Origin: Margaritifera margaritifera
Taxonomy: Eukaryota; Mollusca; Bivalvia; Unionida; Margaritiferidae
Direction of reading: 5' to 3'
DNA length: 64,000 nt
Assembly: GCA_029931535.1 (NCBI GenBank)
Contig: JAQPZY010001684.1
Location: 3,923,501-3,987,500 of the forward strand
Part shown: in pieces, positions 12,850 to 23,461 of the stretch
Position numbering within the stretch: position 1 is the stretch's first letter
How the letters are laid out: each line of letters starts with the position of its first letter
The notes under the pieces: model-generated
Databases searched by the model: none
Told to the model about the DNA's origin: nothing
The model's input: the letters and a program-made list of their open reading frames with translations, nothing else
Position numbers and translations under genes: made by a program

Positions 12850-13030
12850 GATTTCTTTTAAAGTTAATGCGAACTTTCTGCTCATCCTTGAGCAGACCTC
12901 TGAGTGCCGATTCGGGAATTTTAAGTTCACTATAAACTTTGGAATTCGCATCTCCATTATGAATCCTATCAGCGAAACTAAGCTTTTTTATGCACCTAGT
13001 ACACCTTTTGTTTGGTTTCTTTGCTATTAT
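12850..13030 (-). pseudogene. pogo/CENP-B-type helix-turn-helix fragment
   Basis: In one minus-strand frame the sequence reads a basic stretch, then ADRIHNGDANSKVYSEL followed by KIPESALRGLLKDEQKVR. That pattern (short helix, KIPxSxLRxxLKDE recognition helix, basic end) is typical of psq/CENP-B/Tigger N-terminal DNA-binding domains. Stops lie close on both sides, there is no DDE catalytic core nearby, and splice sites are not evident. Probably a transposon relic; an isolated exon of a host gene is less likely. Confidence 0.45.
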
Positions 13031-13458
13031 TGATCACATTTGTGAATGAGAATGATACACTACTTACAGTGTTCTCAGTGTTCGATTAGTCAATTGAAAT
13101 TAGTTGACTTAACACATGACCATGACCGCTAGATCATTTCCAGGTAGGATTTGTATGCTTTTTACTTTTTTATTCTATCCCCATAACTTGATTTGATAAA
13201 ACAAAAATAACTAAAGTGATAATACAAAGCAGGCAAACTTTTAATTGATTGTAACAATGTAACCAACACTTCAGAAAGTTGGAGATCAAAACACTGTCGG
13301 TACTTAATTAGATTCTCACAGAAACTTGCATTTACCAATTTTGATCACGATTTTATTATTGTTCACCAACTAGGGCCTTTTTCCTTGGCATTTTCTGTTT
13401 TTAAAAATGTGGGATCCACATCTGCCTCCACGTTATAAGGGGGTCTGTGGGCAATACT

Positions 13459-13473
13459 ACTACTACTACTATT

Positions 13474-13522
<49 letters not shown>
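13459..13522. repeat. (ACT)n/(ATA)n trinucleotide repeat
   Basis: ACT units followed by about 18 ATA units. Confidence 0.95.
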
Positions 13523-13523
<1 letters not shown>

Positions 13524-13679
13524 GACTAACTTCCAATATATTTGACATGTCGCATGTAATAGTGGTAAAAGTACTTATTATATACTCATTTTTTTCCCAT
13601 TAACTTTACGTTGTCCGAATCGTTCAATATTTTTCTATACTACACTGTTTCATGCTGCATGACACGTGTGTCTAAAAAA

Positions 13680-14043
13680 CATGCAATTCATTTCAATTAA
13701 TATCTTGGCCTACAAACTTGCTGTGCAGGAACCACAGAATAAATTCTAACATTGTTGATCTTCTTGTTTTCAATATATATAAAACAAATTCTAACACATT
13801 TCTCTAAGGTCAATTAAGCATATTGTTTCAACATCTGACATATAAATTGTGATCCTTGGCAAGGTTGGTGGAATTCTCCTCGACCTAACCCACTGTCTTT
13901 CCTTCGAGTTCTTTCTTCACATTACTGCCTCTTTCTTCACATTACTGCCTCTTTCTTGCTCTTCATCATTTACCTGACCCATATCAAATACTTCCTTTTC
14001 AGCTGATTTTGCTATATAATAAAAAGGTTACTACATTTGTATG
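13680..14043. repeat. Direct duplication, copy 2 (carries decayed terminal GBP exon)
   Basis: About 350 bp closely matching 14,503-14,851, starting with acatgcaattcatttcaatt in both copies and ending at ggttactacatttgtat. Offset is about 823 bp. Confidence 0.9.
13917..14011 (-). pseudogene. Decayed copy of the last GBP exon (E12')
   Basis: Same acceptor (CTATATAG before 14,011) and same start of the tail as E12, here with KSAEKEVFDMGQVNDEEQE. A 20-bp unit (tctttcttcacattactgcc on the plus strand) is tandemly duplicated inside it, shifting the frame into a TGA at 13,919-13,917. With one unit removed the frame would still meet a TAG soon after. The product would be a 31-residue tail instead of 59. 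Could be a pseudo-exon or a shorter alternative end. Confidence 0.6.
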
Positions 14044-14143
14044 GGAAAATATGAACTCGTTTTTTACGCGCTATATTGCACTCCTGACGTCGTGTAGTGT
14101 AACTCAGAAGAACACGTTCATATTTTCCCATACTAAATGCAGT
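14026..14143. repeat. Foldback element with ~31-bp inverted arms
   Basis: Left arm ggttactacatttgtatggg... at 14,026-14,057 is complementary to the right arm at 14,112-14,143 (ending atgcagtaacc) over about 31 bp with two differences. The loop is about 54 bp. The related copy at 14,837 has only the outer half of the left arm and no right arm. Confidence 0.75.
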
Positions 14144-14502
14144 AACCTATACTTTGTCAGAAAGGCAGTGCACAGATTTTGTATATGATAACGTTAATAT
14201 TCCATAACATGTAACACATCTGTGAATCAACCGTGTAATACAATCTGATTCATATTTCATCCTGACCAGCACATTTTCGGGTATTGAAAAAAATGCTCCA
14301 TTTTTCAAATTGCTTTATGGGTGTTTTATGTGTAGATAGGAATATTATCGCAATTTATATCTGCATATTTCTCGTTTGAAACTGAACAATAACATTAAAC
14401 ACATCAATATAGTTTTAATACGAGAACCAATCTATATTTTATTTACTACTGGTCCTTTTTATTATCTATGTATCACATGACATATCTAAAACTTTAATTT
14501 AA

Positions 14503-14851
14503 ACATGCAATTCATTTCAATTGATATCTTGGCCTACAAACTTGCTGTGCAGAAACCACAGAAAAAGTCTAACATTGTTGATCTTCTTGTTCTCAAGATA
14601 TTAAAAAAAAAAGATAATTTCTAACACATTTCTTTAAGTTAATTAATATTGTTTTCAACATCTGGCATATATAAATTGTGAGTCTTAGCAAGGTTGGTGG
14701 AGTTCTCGTTCTTACCCTCCGTCTTTCCTTCAAGTTCTTTCTGCACGGTGCTGCCTCTTTCTTGCTCTTCCTCATTTACTTGACCCAAATCTAATGCTTC
14801 CTTTCCAGCTGGCTTTGCTATATAATAAAATGGTTACTACATTTGTATAGG
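14503..14851. repeat. Direct duplication, copy 1 (carries intact terminal GBP exon)
   Basis: Partner of 13,680-14,043; contains E12. Confidence 0.9.
14639..14817 (-). CDS. GBP exon 12: hydrophilic tail with stop
   Basis: Acceptor CTATATAG before 14,817; the first two bases complete a Ser codon with the last base of E11 (phase 1). It encodes KPAGKEALDLGQVNEEEQER followed by about 38 more polar residues, rich in Glu, Lys and Asn, ending DVENNIN at a TAA (14,641-14,639). There is no CaaX motif and no hydrophobic segment. The open frame, the conserved acceptor and the phase match support a real terminal exon. The 10-kb distance from E11 makes the assignment less than certain. Confidence 0.6.
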
Positions 14852-16204
14852 ATCCAACCGAACAAAATGTCCTAATTAAATAATATAAAGACTAGTTAGC
14901 TTGTGAAAAAATTAGTGAAACAGTCACAAGTAACTGATTTAAGAAAGCATCTATAGAAATAATGTTCGATCATTATCCAATATGGTCACAACTGTCCCCC
15001 TCCAGAAAAAAAAACTATTCTCAAAAATGCAGAACTTAATTTTTATTTTAATTTGAGATCTACTTTGCATACAATTTTAATTCAAAAATAGTACTTTCTT
15101 TGTTTCTTTTTTTTTTTTTGGTTTATGTTTTTTTTTGTTTTTTTGTTTTGGTTTATCTTTTTTTCTTTATATTTTTTTGTTCTTTTTCCCCCTAAAATTA
15201 GTTTTTTAACCTTGAAAGTCAGTAAATAAGGTACAGTTTTGTTTGAAAACCAAAATATAAGAGTCTGCATTGCAATGTTATAATCCAGAAAAATGCAGTC
15301 AAATTATGGATACATATCCCTCAAATTAATCATTAATTATTTCTGCCCACAAGCTGTAATAAGTAAGCCTCTATAATTATAATACATTCTCTCATTCACA
15401 AATATGATTCACTTACTGACAATATTGTACTAAACAGACAATGACTGATATACCAATTATACTTATGTTCGATATACAGTATTGTGTTTTGGGATTCAAT
15501 TCAACTTTGACCGCACACTTTGCACCCAATAGTCAATAGTCAAGATCGATAGTGGTATCCACCCCTTTCATTTATCGTACCCCATAAAGATTTATCAAGC
15601 AGGGATACAAGCTTCTACTAAAATTGCCATGAAATCAATTATTCAATCTTATGTCAAGCTGAAATGTCTGTTTACATGTGAGTGACAAACAGTGTACTGG
15701 ACATCGCACTAGCTGATTATATGTCATCGACCGCCTAACAAGTACAGGGACCCAGTTGATTCTCCCACCACACTTTTGTCTTGGCTCTGGTGTATAATGT
15801 TTTAATACATTGTTAATTATTCTCCATTAGGAGGGACACATAATCATGTCATGCCTTTATCTAGATTTATATGCCGGAGGGTCTTTTTTTATAGAATCGA
15901 GTTTAAAACCAGTCTTCAAGTAGTTGTTCATAAAAGCCAATATTACTGAGTTCTGGAGAAGTCTTGTATGCCACATCTTATCAGAATCTTTAGTGATATT
16001 ACAAATTTATCATCTCTGCAAAAAATCAAAATCTGTGATAATATATGGTAAATATTAAGTAGTTGATGTATTGTTGAATATCCTTGTGGATACCCAGACT
16101 GGTCTTTAGGTAAAAGTGTTGGAAAACAAATATATATACAAATATTAAGCAAGAGTCCTTTGAAAGGACTGACGCCCTACTGGGTGAAAAGAACTTTCAG
16201 GAAT
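14852..16204. other. Noncoding, GBP intron
   Basis: T-rich tract at 15,105-15,190; otherwise nothing recognised. Confidence 0.5.
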
Positions 16205-17030
16205 TGAAGATAGGACCATCTCTTCCTTTTAACCGCTGAGTGTTGAACCCATCTCTGATTTTCTTCAGGGATAAAACTATTTTCAAACTAGCTGCTCTGC
16301 TTAACATATTGGATGCCAGATTGGCACCATTTTTATTTAGGACCAAGTAAACATCAATATAATTCTTTTGGTGAAAACCCTTGACATTATGACCATCTAT
16401 TCAGGGGAAGTGGTGACAGCAAAATTGTACAGATAACCATTGGGGCAGTCATATTGTACGACTGGCACCATTTTCACGAGGACCAACTAGGTTTCATAAG
16501 ATTCTTTTAGTGAAAACACAAGCTGATATGATCATTCATTCAGTAAATGTAGTGGTAACAAGAGTATCAAGAAGGCCATTGTGGTGGCCATATTGGATTC
16601 TGAGCGGCGCAAGTTTCATTTAGGACCAACAAGACATCATAAGGGGTCTTTTAGTAAAATCTCCATGGTGATACGACCATCCATTCAGGAAGAGTAGCAA
16701 TAAAACTATTCTCAAGTTTGCAGCAGTGCAGACATATTGGATGTGGGAGCGACACCATTTGCATATAGTACTAACTATACATAGAAGTATTCTGGTGAAA
16801 ACCCCATCTCAATATGACTTTTTGTTCAGGAGGAGTAGCGATAGTAATATCTTGAAGATGGCTGTTGTACCGGCCATATTTTATATCAGATCGGCAACAT
16901 TTTCATTTTGGACCAATTAGACATCACAATAAGTCATTTCGTGAAAATCCCATATGACCATCCATTCAAGAAGAGTATTGCTAACAAGACTTTCAAAATG
17001 GCTGCTGTGGTGGCCATATAATTAAGAAAC
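16205..17030. repeat. ~142-bp tandem satellite, about 5.5 copies
   Basis: The word catatt(gg) after a tggc/ggcc block recurs at 16,304, 16,450, 16,589, 16,733, 16,874 and 17,015 (spacings 146, 139, 144, 141, 141). Each unit contains, in order, cggcaccattttcatttagg, accaactagacatcataa, tcttttggtgaaaacccc, gatatgaccatccattcagg and a gctgctgtggtggccatat block. Copies diverge by perhaps a fifth. The array stops where duplication copy A begins. Confidence 0.85.
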
Positions 17031-17271
17031 TTTCTCTGGTCTCCGTGTCTAAAATTTAACCTAAAAGTATATAAATTAACTGCACCTGAGAAAAGCACAC
17101 GGCGAAGTAATTAATGATCACACAATACAGGATGACAATTATATGACTGTATATTAGTTAGCAAAGAAAAGAAATTATTTAATATAAATATTCATTTTAT
17201 AAATCTTTCAATGCGGGTATTCATCAGGACAATGATTTGGTAATATTGATAATCAAATGTCATACGAAAGT

Positions 17272-17440
17272 TGCGTTAGCATAGTTGGCATAGCGTCTGA
17301 CTCGTAATTGAAGGTTTGATACACGTCTATGTCACCCCAGGTCGTTGGCCTGAATGTGTTCTTGGGAAAGACATTAAGTTCCCATTTCTTCGGCATGATA
17401 TAGCCAATAAAGTGCTTAAAAATGCCATTAAAACCAACAA
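17272..17440 (+). mobile_element. tRNA-derived SINE
   Basis: Reads like a tRNA head: an A-box-like gttagcatagttggcatagc and a B-box-like ggtttgatacacg about 30 bp later. It is followed by a conserved-looking body (tgtgttcttgggaaagacat, then cccatttcttcggcatgatatagcc). The body recurs in copy B at about 23,700-23,800 with a degraded head. The head is too diverged and too short to be a working tRNA gene. Confidence 0.55.
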
Positions 17441-18612
17441 AAACATAAACAAATCAGTTGTCATATGTGCAGGAAATGGAAAAGCAAACACAATTAAATA
17501 TGTTTCACACTTGAAAAAAAATTATAATATCTAATCATTCTGCAATAACAAACAGCATGAAGAGAAAGATGCATTTGGTAAGTAATGAAAATACGAATCA
17601 TATTGGTGTCAAACCATACCTGATTATATAATGACATGATATACTTTTGACGAAATAATGGTGCAAAAATCACCATGGAAAAAACAAAAAGCTTTATGTT
17701 TAAACACGAACAATGTACACTATTTTCTCACTGATGTAATTGGCATTGATAACATCAATGCACTTCATCATTTTATGACTGCCACACTGCTTTTATTACT
17801 GTCTTTTAAGTGATGCAGTAAACCTTCTTGGTACCGGCAAAAGTTTGTAAATGGTTAGCTTAGGATTAGTTTGATAGTTGGATAACTTTAATGAGGTTGT
17901 TTTGTTTTGTTTTAAGTATTGCATGAAATTATGCGTTACATATAATTGCCATTTATGACGTAACCTTAGAAACATATCCTGTTCAAAATTGAAAAATGAA
18001 AAACTATTCTATCAGTAAATGTTTCCACATTAAATAACACACAAGATTTTGATCTATTGGTCACATTTGGCGAATAATGAGTTCGAGTCGTAACCTATTG
18101 TACCTAGCAAATCCTATTTGTTATTTTATCGCAGATTTTCCGACTTTTCAATCATGAAATGAGAAACACATTAAGTTTTTACAATTTACTACGAAGATAC
18201 AAATTTACTACGAAGATACAAATATTTATGATTATTCAATTTGAAAATAAACAAAAACCAACTTAGATGTAAATATATTAAAGTCACGTTCTCTCTTCTT
18301 GAAATGAGACGCACACTAGTAATCTGAGGGAATGGTATAGTAACTCAGCCTATCTTTTTAAAAAAAATTCTAAGTCCCTATAAATATCATTACAATGAAG
18401 TAAAATTGATAGGACAAAAGTTTTAATTTAACACTTTGGTCGGAAAGGATTCTTATCGACGTTTGAAGCTGAATTACGACCGAAATTGGAGATGTGGACT
18501 CCTTTAAATCGAATTGAAGAATTGCATTTTATTGTGTGAGATAATATGAAAAGTCACAGAGGAAACATTGTATTTTGCTGTTTCTTATGAAGAGATTTGT
18601 ATAGAGATTAAT

Positions 18613-18736
18613 TTATTCCGAAAAGAATCCACATATTCTGCCCCATATACCTCTCGCTATACTGCCAACTGCAACAGCTGTTACATTTCCAGATAACACT
18701 CCTTTTCTTAGATAATTCCCAAATGAGGAACTTCGC
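18613..18736 (-). pseudogene. Decayed copy of the GBP hydrophobic exon (E11')
   Basis: Homologous to E11 (24,777-24,609) within duplication copy A. In the E11 frame it reads RSSFGNYLRKGVLSGNVTAV and ends GRICGFFSE at a TAA (18,615-18,613). Three changes separate it from E11: the acceptor ACAG has become ACCG, about 16 residues are missing from the middle, and the donor GTAAGT has been replaced by sequence creating the stop. A substitute acceptor (GCGAAG) exists but enters a different, also open, frame. Most likely non-functional; an alternative last exon is possible. Confidence 0.6.
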
Positions 18737-19412
18737 GGTAAAGGTGACGAAAAAGAACTATTTAAATAAGGAAGGATAACACAATAACGCTTTTACGTAG
18801 CATATGTGTATGGGGTAATTTGTCGTATGATCGCGTAACATAGTTCCGACCGTGTATAGAAGGGGAAACAGTTCACAAATATTAATTATTTTGGCAGGAT
18901 GAAGTGTGGTTAATGATAAATATAAATATTTAGTAGTAGTAGCAATGGTAGTTTGCTTATATAGTTTACCTTGCATTCAGTGACTGTATGATTTGTATCT
19001 TATTAGAACTTTACGTATGTAAATCTGACAAATATGTCCGTTTTAATTCAAATGAATAGTACTACAACAATCAAATAAATGTTGGTCCATCATATTACAG
19101 GAAAATATTCCAATAACTGGACAATCAAAAATAGGAAGCCAAAACAGAAACAAACTGGGTAAAGCAGATACATTTTGAGTGACAAATGTAACAAAATACA
19201 TTTGTAAATAAGTACTCCCAAGTACCAAATCTGAATTTCCGTGGAATCCTGTCTGTCGCTAGACTAGCATGAATTCATAAGCTGGTTGTAGATGGACGGG
19301 AAATAGGGAGTTTATTAAAAGGAGACCGTTCTGAATGAAAGAGAATCAGTTTTATATTAGCCATCTGGGAAGACTACCTCTACCAAAATTGTGACTCATA
19401 TTGTACTTTGTG

Positions 19413-20450
19413 CCAAAGTTAGCAAATAATCGCATGGTCGGCGTTGGGTATATTCCGTTAGGTCAACGTCGGATCATTCTTCAATCGCTGACGTTGGAAA
19501 AGCACTATTTGGACAAACCTTGTTCAGCGGTTATAAACCGACGTTGGAAAACAGTAGTTGAGCCAACGTTGTTCTGGGGTTGTTATGCCGACGTTGGGAT
19601 ATATGAGATTGTCTGCCTAAAAAATAAATCTTAAAATACATACATAAGCGTGAATTATTTAATTAACATTAACTGTATTTTCGTTCTCTCACATCGGTTT
19701 TATCCTTTCATCACGAATTCTGCCAAAGAATCACGTTACGACCCTAGAAACTACACCTGTGGAAACCGTGCCTAAAGCACAGTACTTGTTTGAACTGATC
19801 AGTACGTGATCGTTTTTTTTTTTTTTGTTTGAAATTGTACTCTACAGCTATCGGAATATTTTTCATATTGTATCATGTAAGTAGATTTGTTTTTATGAAC
19901 TTAGGATTTTTACAGTTACATATATTTGAGAATCATATTCGGCACATAAATTGCAAAAATGTTCGTGGACACTAATTGATTGGCATAATTTTTATTCAAG
20001 CATGACATGGCTGGGATGGGTAAGTTTAACCATTTATATAATAGTTTTATAATTAGATCTAAGATATTCTTTACTTAATTGTCATTTCTTTCGAGGATTA
20101 AATCAGCTGTGATAGAATCTTGATTTAGAACATTACACACATCGATTCATGCAAAATGTCACGTGACATCACATATTACTCTCACACATCATTGTGCTCA
20201 TTGGTCCTCTGTTAAGCCAACATTGGCCCAGTATATACCAACTTTTCTCAACGTCGGCCCAACTTGGTTAAATGAAGTTGACCCAACGTCATTGTGTTTG
20301 CTGGCCCTTTGTTTGGTCAACGTGTCGGGCCAACGTTTTTTCTGACGGATAATCATTATATTGTGACGTTTGGCTGACGTTGGTTTAGCAATGCTCACCG
20401 TTGGGCCAACATTGTCCCGACGCGTTGACCCAACTTACTTAAGATAAAAT
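19413..20450. repeat. Two clusters of CAACGTTG-type palindromic repeats
   Basis: At 19,436-19,605 and 20,205-20,440 the words gacgttgg, ccaacgtcgg, gccaacgtt and related variants recur every 15 to 40 bp, on a background of ttgggccaac. The 600 bp between the clusters lacks the motif. No open frame is convincing. Confidence 0.75.
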
Positions 20451-20655
20451 GATAACCTAACAAAATTGTAAATTGGTGACTCTCATCTTATTGACGTCGA
20501 AAACGACAATTTTCCTTCTACTTGACATCCTTTTGCTCTATATTCGCCGATAATACTATACAAATATGCTGAATATGTAAATATATATCGATATCGGCCG
20601 TGAATCCATCTTTACATGAAATGTATAGGCATAAGGCTCATCCTTCATTATCTTT

Positions 20656-20671
20656 TGAGAGAGAGAGAGAG

Positions 20672-20723
<52 letters not shown>

Positions 20724-20733
20724 AGGGAGAGAG
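20656..20733. repeat. (GA)n microsatellite with GGGA variants
   Basis: GA run with one C interruption, grading into gagggagggagg. Confidence 0.95.
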
Positions 20734-21540
20734 ACTAGTGTCGTAACGTAACTTTCACTAGATAACACTTTGAGATGACCCCAAGACCCCATTACATATC
20801 ATATGACTTCCTTTATCTATTGCTCTAAAATATTGGAACAAAGCGGCTTGACTTCTAACAGACTGCATTTCTATGCATTTAAACTATTTCCTCCCATCGG
20901 CGACACCAGTAAATAGTCTTGTCTTATCATAAAAAGAAGTATGAAAGCATCAACATAATATCTCACGAGATCTAGGTCAAGTTCTATTTTTAGACTAGGA
21001 AATCCTTACTTACATACTAGCTTAACCTTTTTAAACACGATTTTCATCCTTTTTAAACTGAACACAAGCTTAATTTCACGATTTTTTACATTTTGAATTT
21101 TTTTAAAATATGAAGCAGAGTAATAAAGCTATATAAGAAAGCTGATACGTCTTGTACATCGGATGTCAACAAAGTGTCCTCGATGAATGTCTGTCAGGAG
21201 TGGCAGCTACTAAAATTTAAAGTCTAGGGGAAAAAAAACCACGACAACAAGTCTAAACCCGATATTGCAGATTTATTATTTTAATCTAAATGATTTAGTG
21301 TATAAAGCTTGAATATGGCAAGTCTCAGCATAAATTTACGTTTTCCATGCGATAAGTTGTATTTTTGTGTGTATGTTTTTGCAACATATCCTGTTTTTTA
21401 AGACTGGAAAACAAACTATAAAATGAGCAGACATTTTGCATTTCATTTTTCTGTATTATTTGAATGTACCGGAAAATATTTTTTCCTTTTTTTTGGGGGG
21501 GGGGGGTAAATGTTATGGTCGTATGAATGTATGTGTGATT
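20734..21540. other. Noncoding, GBP intron
   Basis: Nothing recognised except a run of 12 G at 21,495-21,506. Confidence 0.5.
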
Positions 21541-22143
21541 TCTGCACAAACAGATGTTACAAAAAGCACCGAAATTAGTAAAAGATCAATTGAGAATAAA
21601 AGTTACTGCAGAAAAATATGGAAACAGTTTTGTAAATATAATTCAAGTTCAAAAGTTCATCATTTCCCTTCAGAATTAAAAACCGGCTGTCATACAGGCA
21701 CAGAGCCATTAGGTATTGAAAATTACATAAATACCTTTTTCACATCATTAACTTCAATACTAGGAAAACATTCTTCCATATCACAAGATTTGTAACTCCT
21801 AATAGATTTTGTTGATTCAAAACTCCCACCTCATATATCATTCCAGATCTCTTACGTATGTGTTCAAGATGTTATTGATATTTTAGAGAAACTTGATGGC
21901 ACCAAAGCAACAGCACTAGATGAAATCTCATCAATAATACTCAAACTATCAGCTCAAGTCGCTGCCCCGTCAATTGCTAGCTTGATAAATACAAGTATTG
22001 ATACGGGAATCTTTCTAACTAATCTAAAATCAGCCATAGTGTTCCCAGTCTTAATACAAGATAATAGAGCGTCAACAAACAATTATCGACCTATATCAAT
22101 TTTTCGAACCTTATCTAAATTTTTTGAAGTAAAAAAAAAATAA
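21541..22143 (+). mobile_element. 5'/3'-truncated LINE reverse transcriptase fragment
   Basis: One plus-strand frame stays open for about 200 codons except for a single TAA at 21,793-21,795. It reads a CRKIWKQFCKYNSSSKVHHF linker, an EPLGIENYINTFFTSL segment, then LDGTKATALDEISSIILKL, a SLINTSIDTGIF segment and NYRPISIFRTLSKFFE, the conserved N-terminal RT blocks of CR1/Jockey-like LINEs. It breaks off in an A-rich run at 22,131-22,143, before the catalytic Asp-Asp motif. It lies antisense inside a GBP intron and is unrelated in sequence to the large LINE at 53-58 kb. Confidence 0.8.
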
Positions 22144-23461
22144 ACCCTTACATCTCCCTGTGAATTGATTCTAAACTTTAAATCAATCTGAGTAAATTCT
22201 CGACGCTAGGACCATACAGACTGGTAAGTCGAAAAAAGTGAAGACATTTTAAGTTCAGATAAAATATCTAAACATGGTCATTAATTCGAATTCATCTAAG
22301 CTGTGCTTCTAGACCATGACTGAAATACAACCTCATGCAACGCTGCATCTAATGCGACAAGTTGTTTTTTTTTCTTCTTCCTTTTTTCAATTAGTAGAAA
22401 AACTTTGCATAGAAATATATTTATTCACTAATGCAAGTCAACAATTTACCATACAACAATGATACAGACAAATACATGATAGTATTCATATAATACGAGT
22501 GACAATCAATCATATATTCCAACTAATTCGAGCACAGTAAACAATTTATAACCTGATACAAATATATAAAATGTATGTATGCTCTTACAAATTCTGAATA
22601 GAATTATCTAAAAATTCGTGGCTTTGTTGCTATGACGATTCATTGCACATTAAATCGTCAATGATATCTTTTTCCTATCGACGAGATAAATTGTTAGTAA
22701 CTATTTGTATACGTCCAATCTTGATCGAAACCATTTCCCGTAGGGCTAGATCAAATGTTCAGAATCTATGGGATTGTTTTTCTTTCTTTTTTAAGGGGTG
22801 GGTGGGATTTGTAATAGTTTCGAATTTGAGGGATTTTGGCTTCAATGCAGGACATTCGCTCATGTAGAATTTTAATCACAGAAATTACAAATCGATTACA
22901 CACTGCATGAACTGCCGTAGCGAATGTCATTCATTCAGTGTTGAATCGATGTGCAAGCTTCATTATTAATGAATTCTGTGAAATATAAAGATAAATTCTT
23001 ATCATTACAAAAAGTTATAAAATATGTACTCAATCAAGAAATAAATGTCCATTACAATTATTGACAAAGCACACAAGAAGGAAGCATGGATATACAAGTC
23101 AATACGTCAACAGGGAAATCAAGAAACTGAGACGGTTTACGTGTTTACGTGATGACACTAGGCTAATACGTTAATTTGGAGATCTTTAACCCAAACATAT
23201 ACATGAAACTTCTCTGGAATTTAGCTGCCAGTGATCAGACCCTTGAACCTTTATGCAATTATATCGTTATATGACTATCTGACTAAATATAGAAACCTAG
23301 AAAACCCCTCATTAAAGTAGCTCCTTTTTATTTGCTTTGAACTAATACCTTATAGGTTTCTGCGTCACGTGATGCGATTTTTACCTATCCAAAGGTTTGT
23401 TACAAAGGCTTGATAAACATTGTAATTATAAAAACAAACGAATAATTAAAATACTTTTCTG
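22144..23461. other. Noncoding, GBP intron
   Basis: No gene or repeat family recognised. Confidence 0.5.

Larger units (their letters stand above)
17040..19410. repeat. Segmental duplication copy A
   Basis: Matches 23,462-25,800 in the same orientation. Shared markers include aaaagtatataaatyaactg, the SINE body, cctgttcaaaat, tcaatttgaaaataaac-like text, the GBP hydrophobic exon region and gttggtccatcatattacag with its 150-bp sequel. Copy A has an extra segment at about 17,425-17,885 and lacks about 380 bp present in copy B (25,050-25,440). Confidence 0.9.

Noticed and set aside
13363..13548. Minus-strand frame ending ...NVEADVDPTFLKTENAKEKG
   Set aside because: The first half is the (ATA)n repeat and the rest is a short frame without a recognised family or splice support.
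17272..17345. tRNA gene
   Set aside because: A- and B-box-like words are present but acceptor and anticodon stems do not form, and a SINE body follows.
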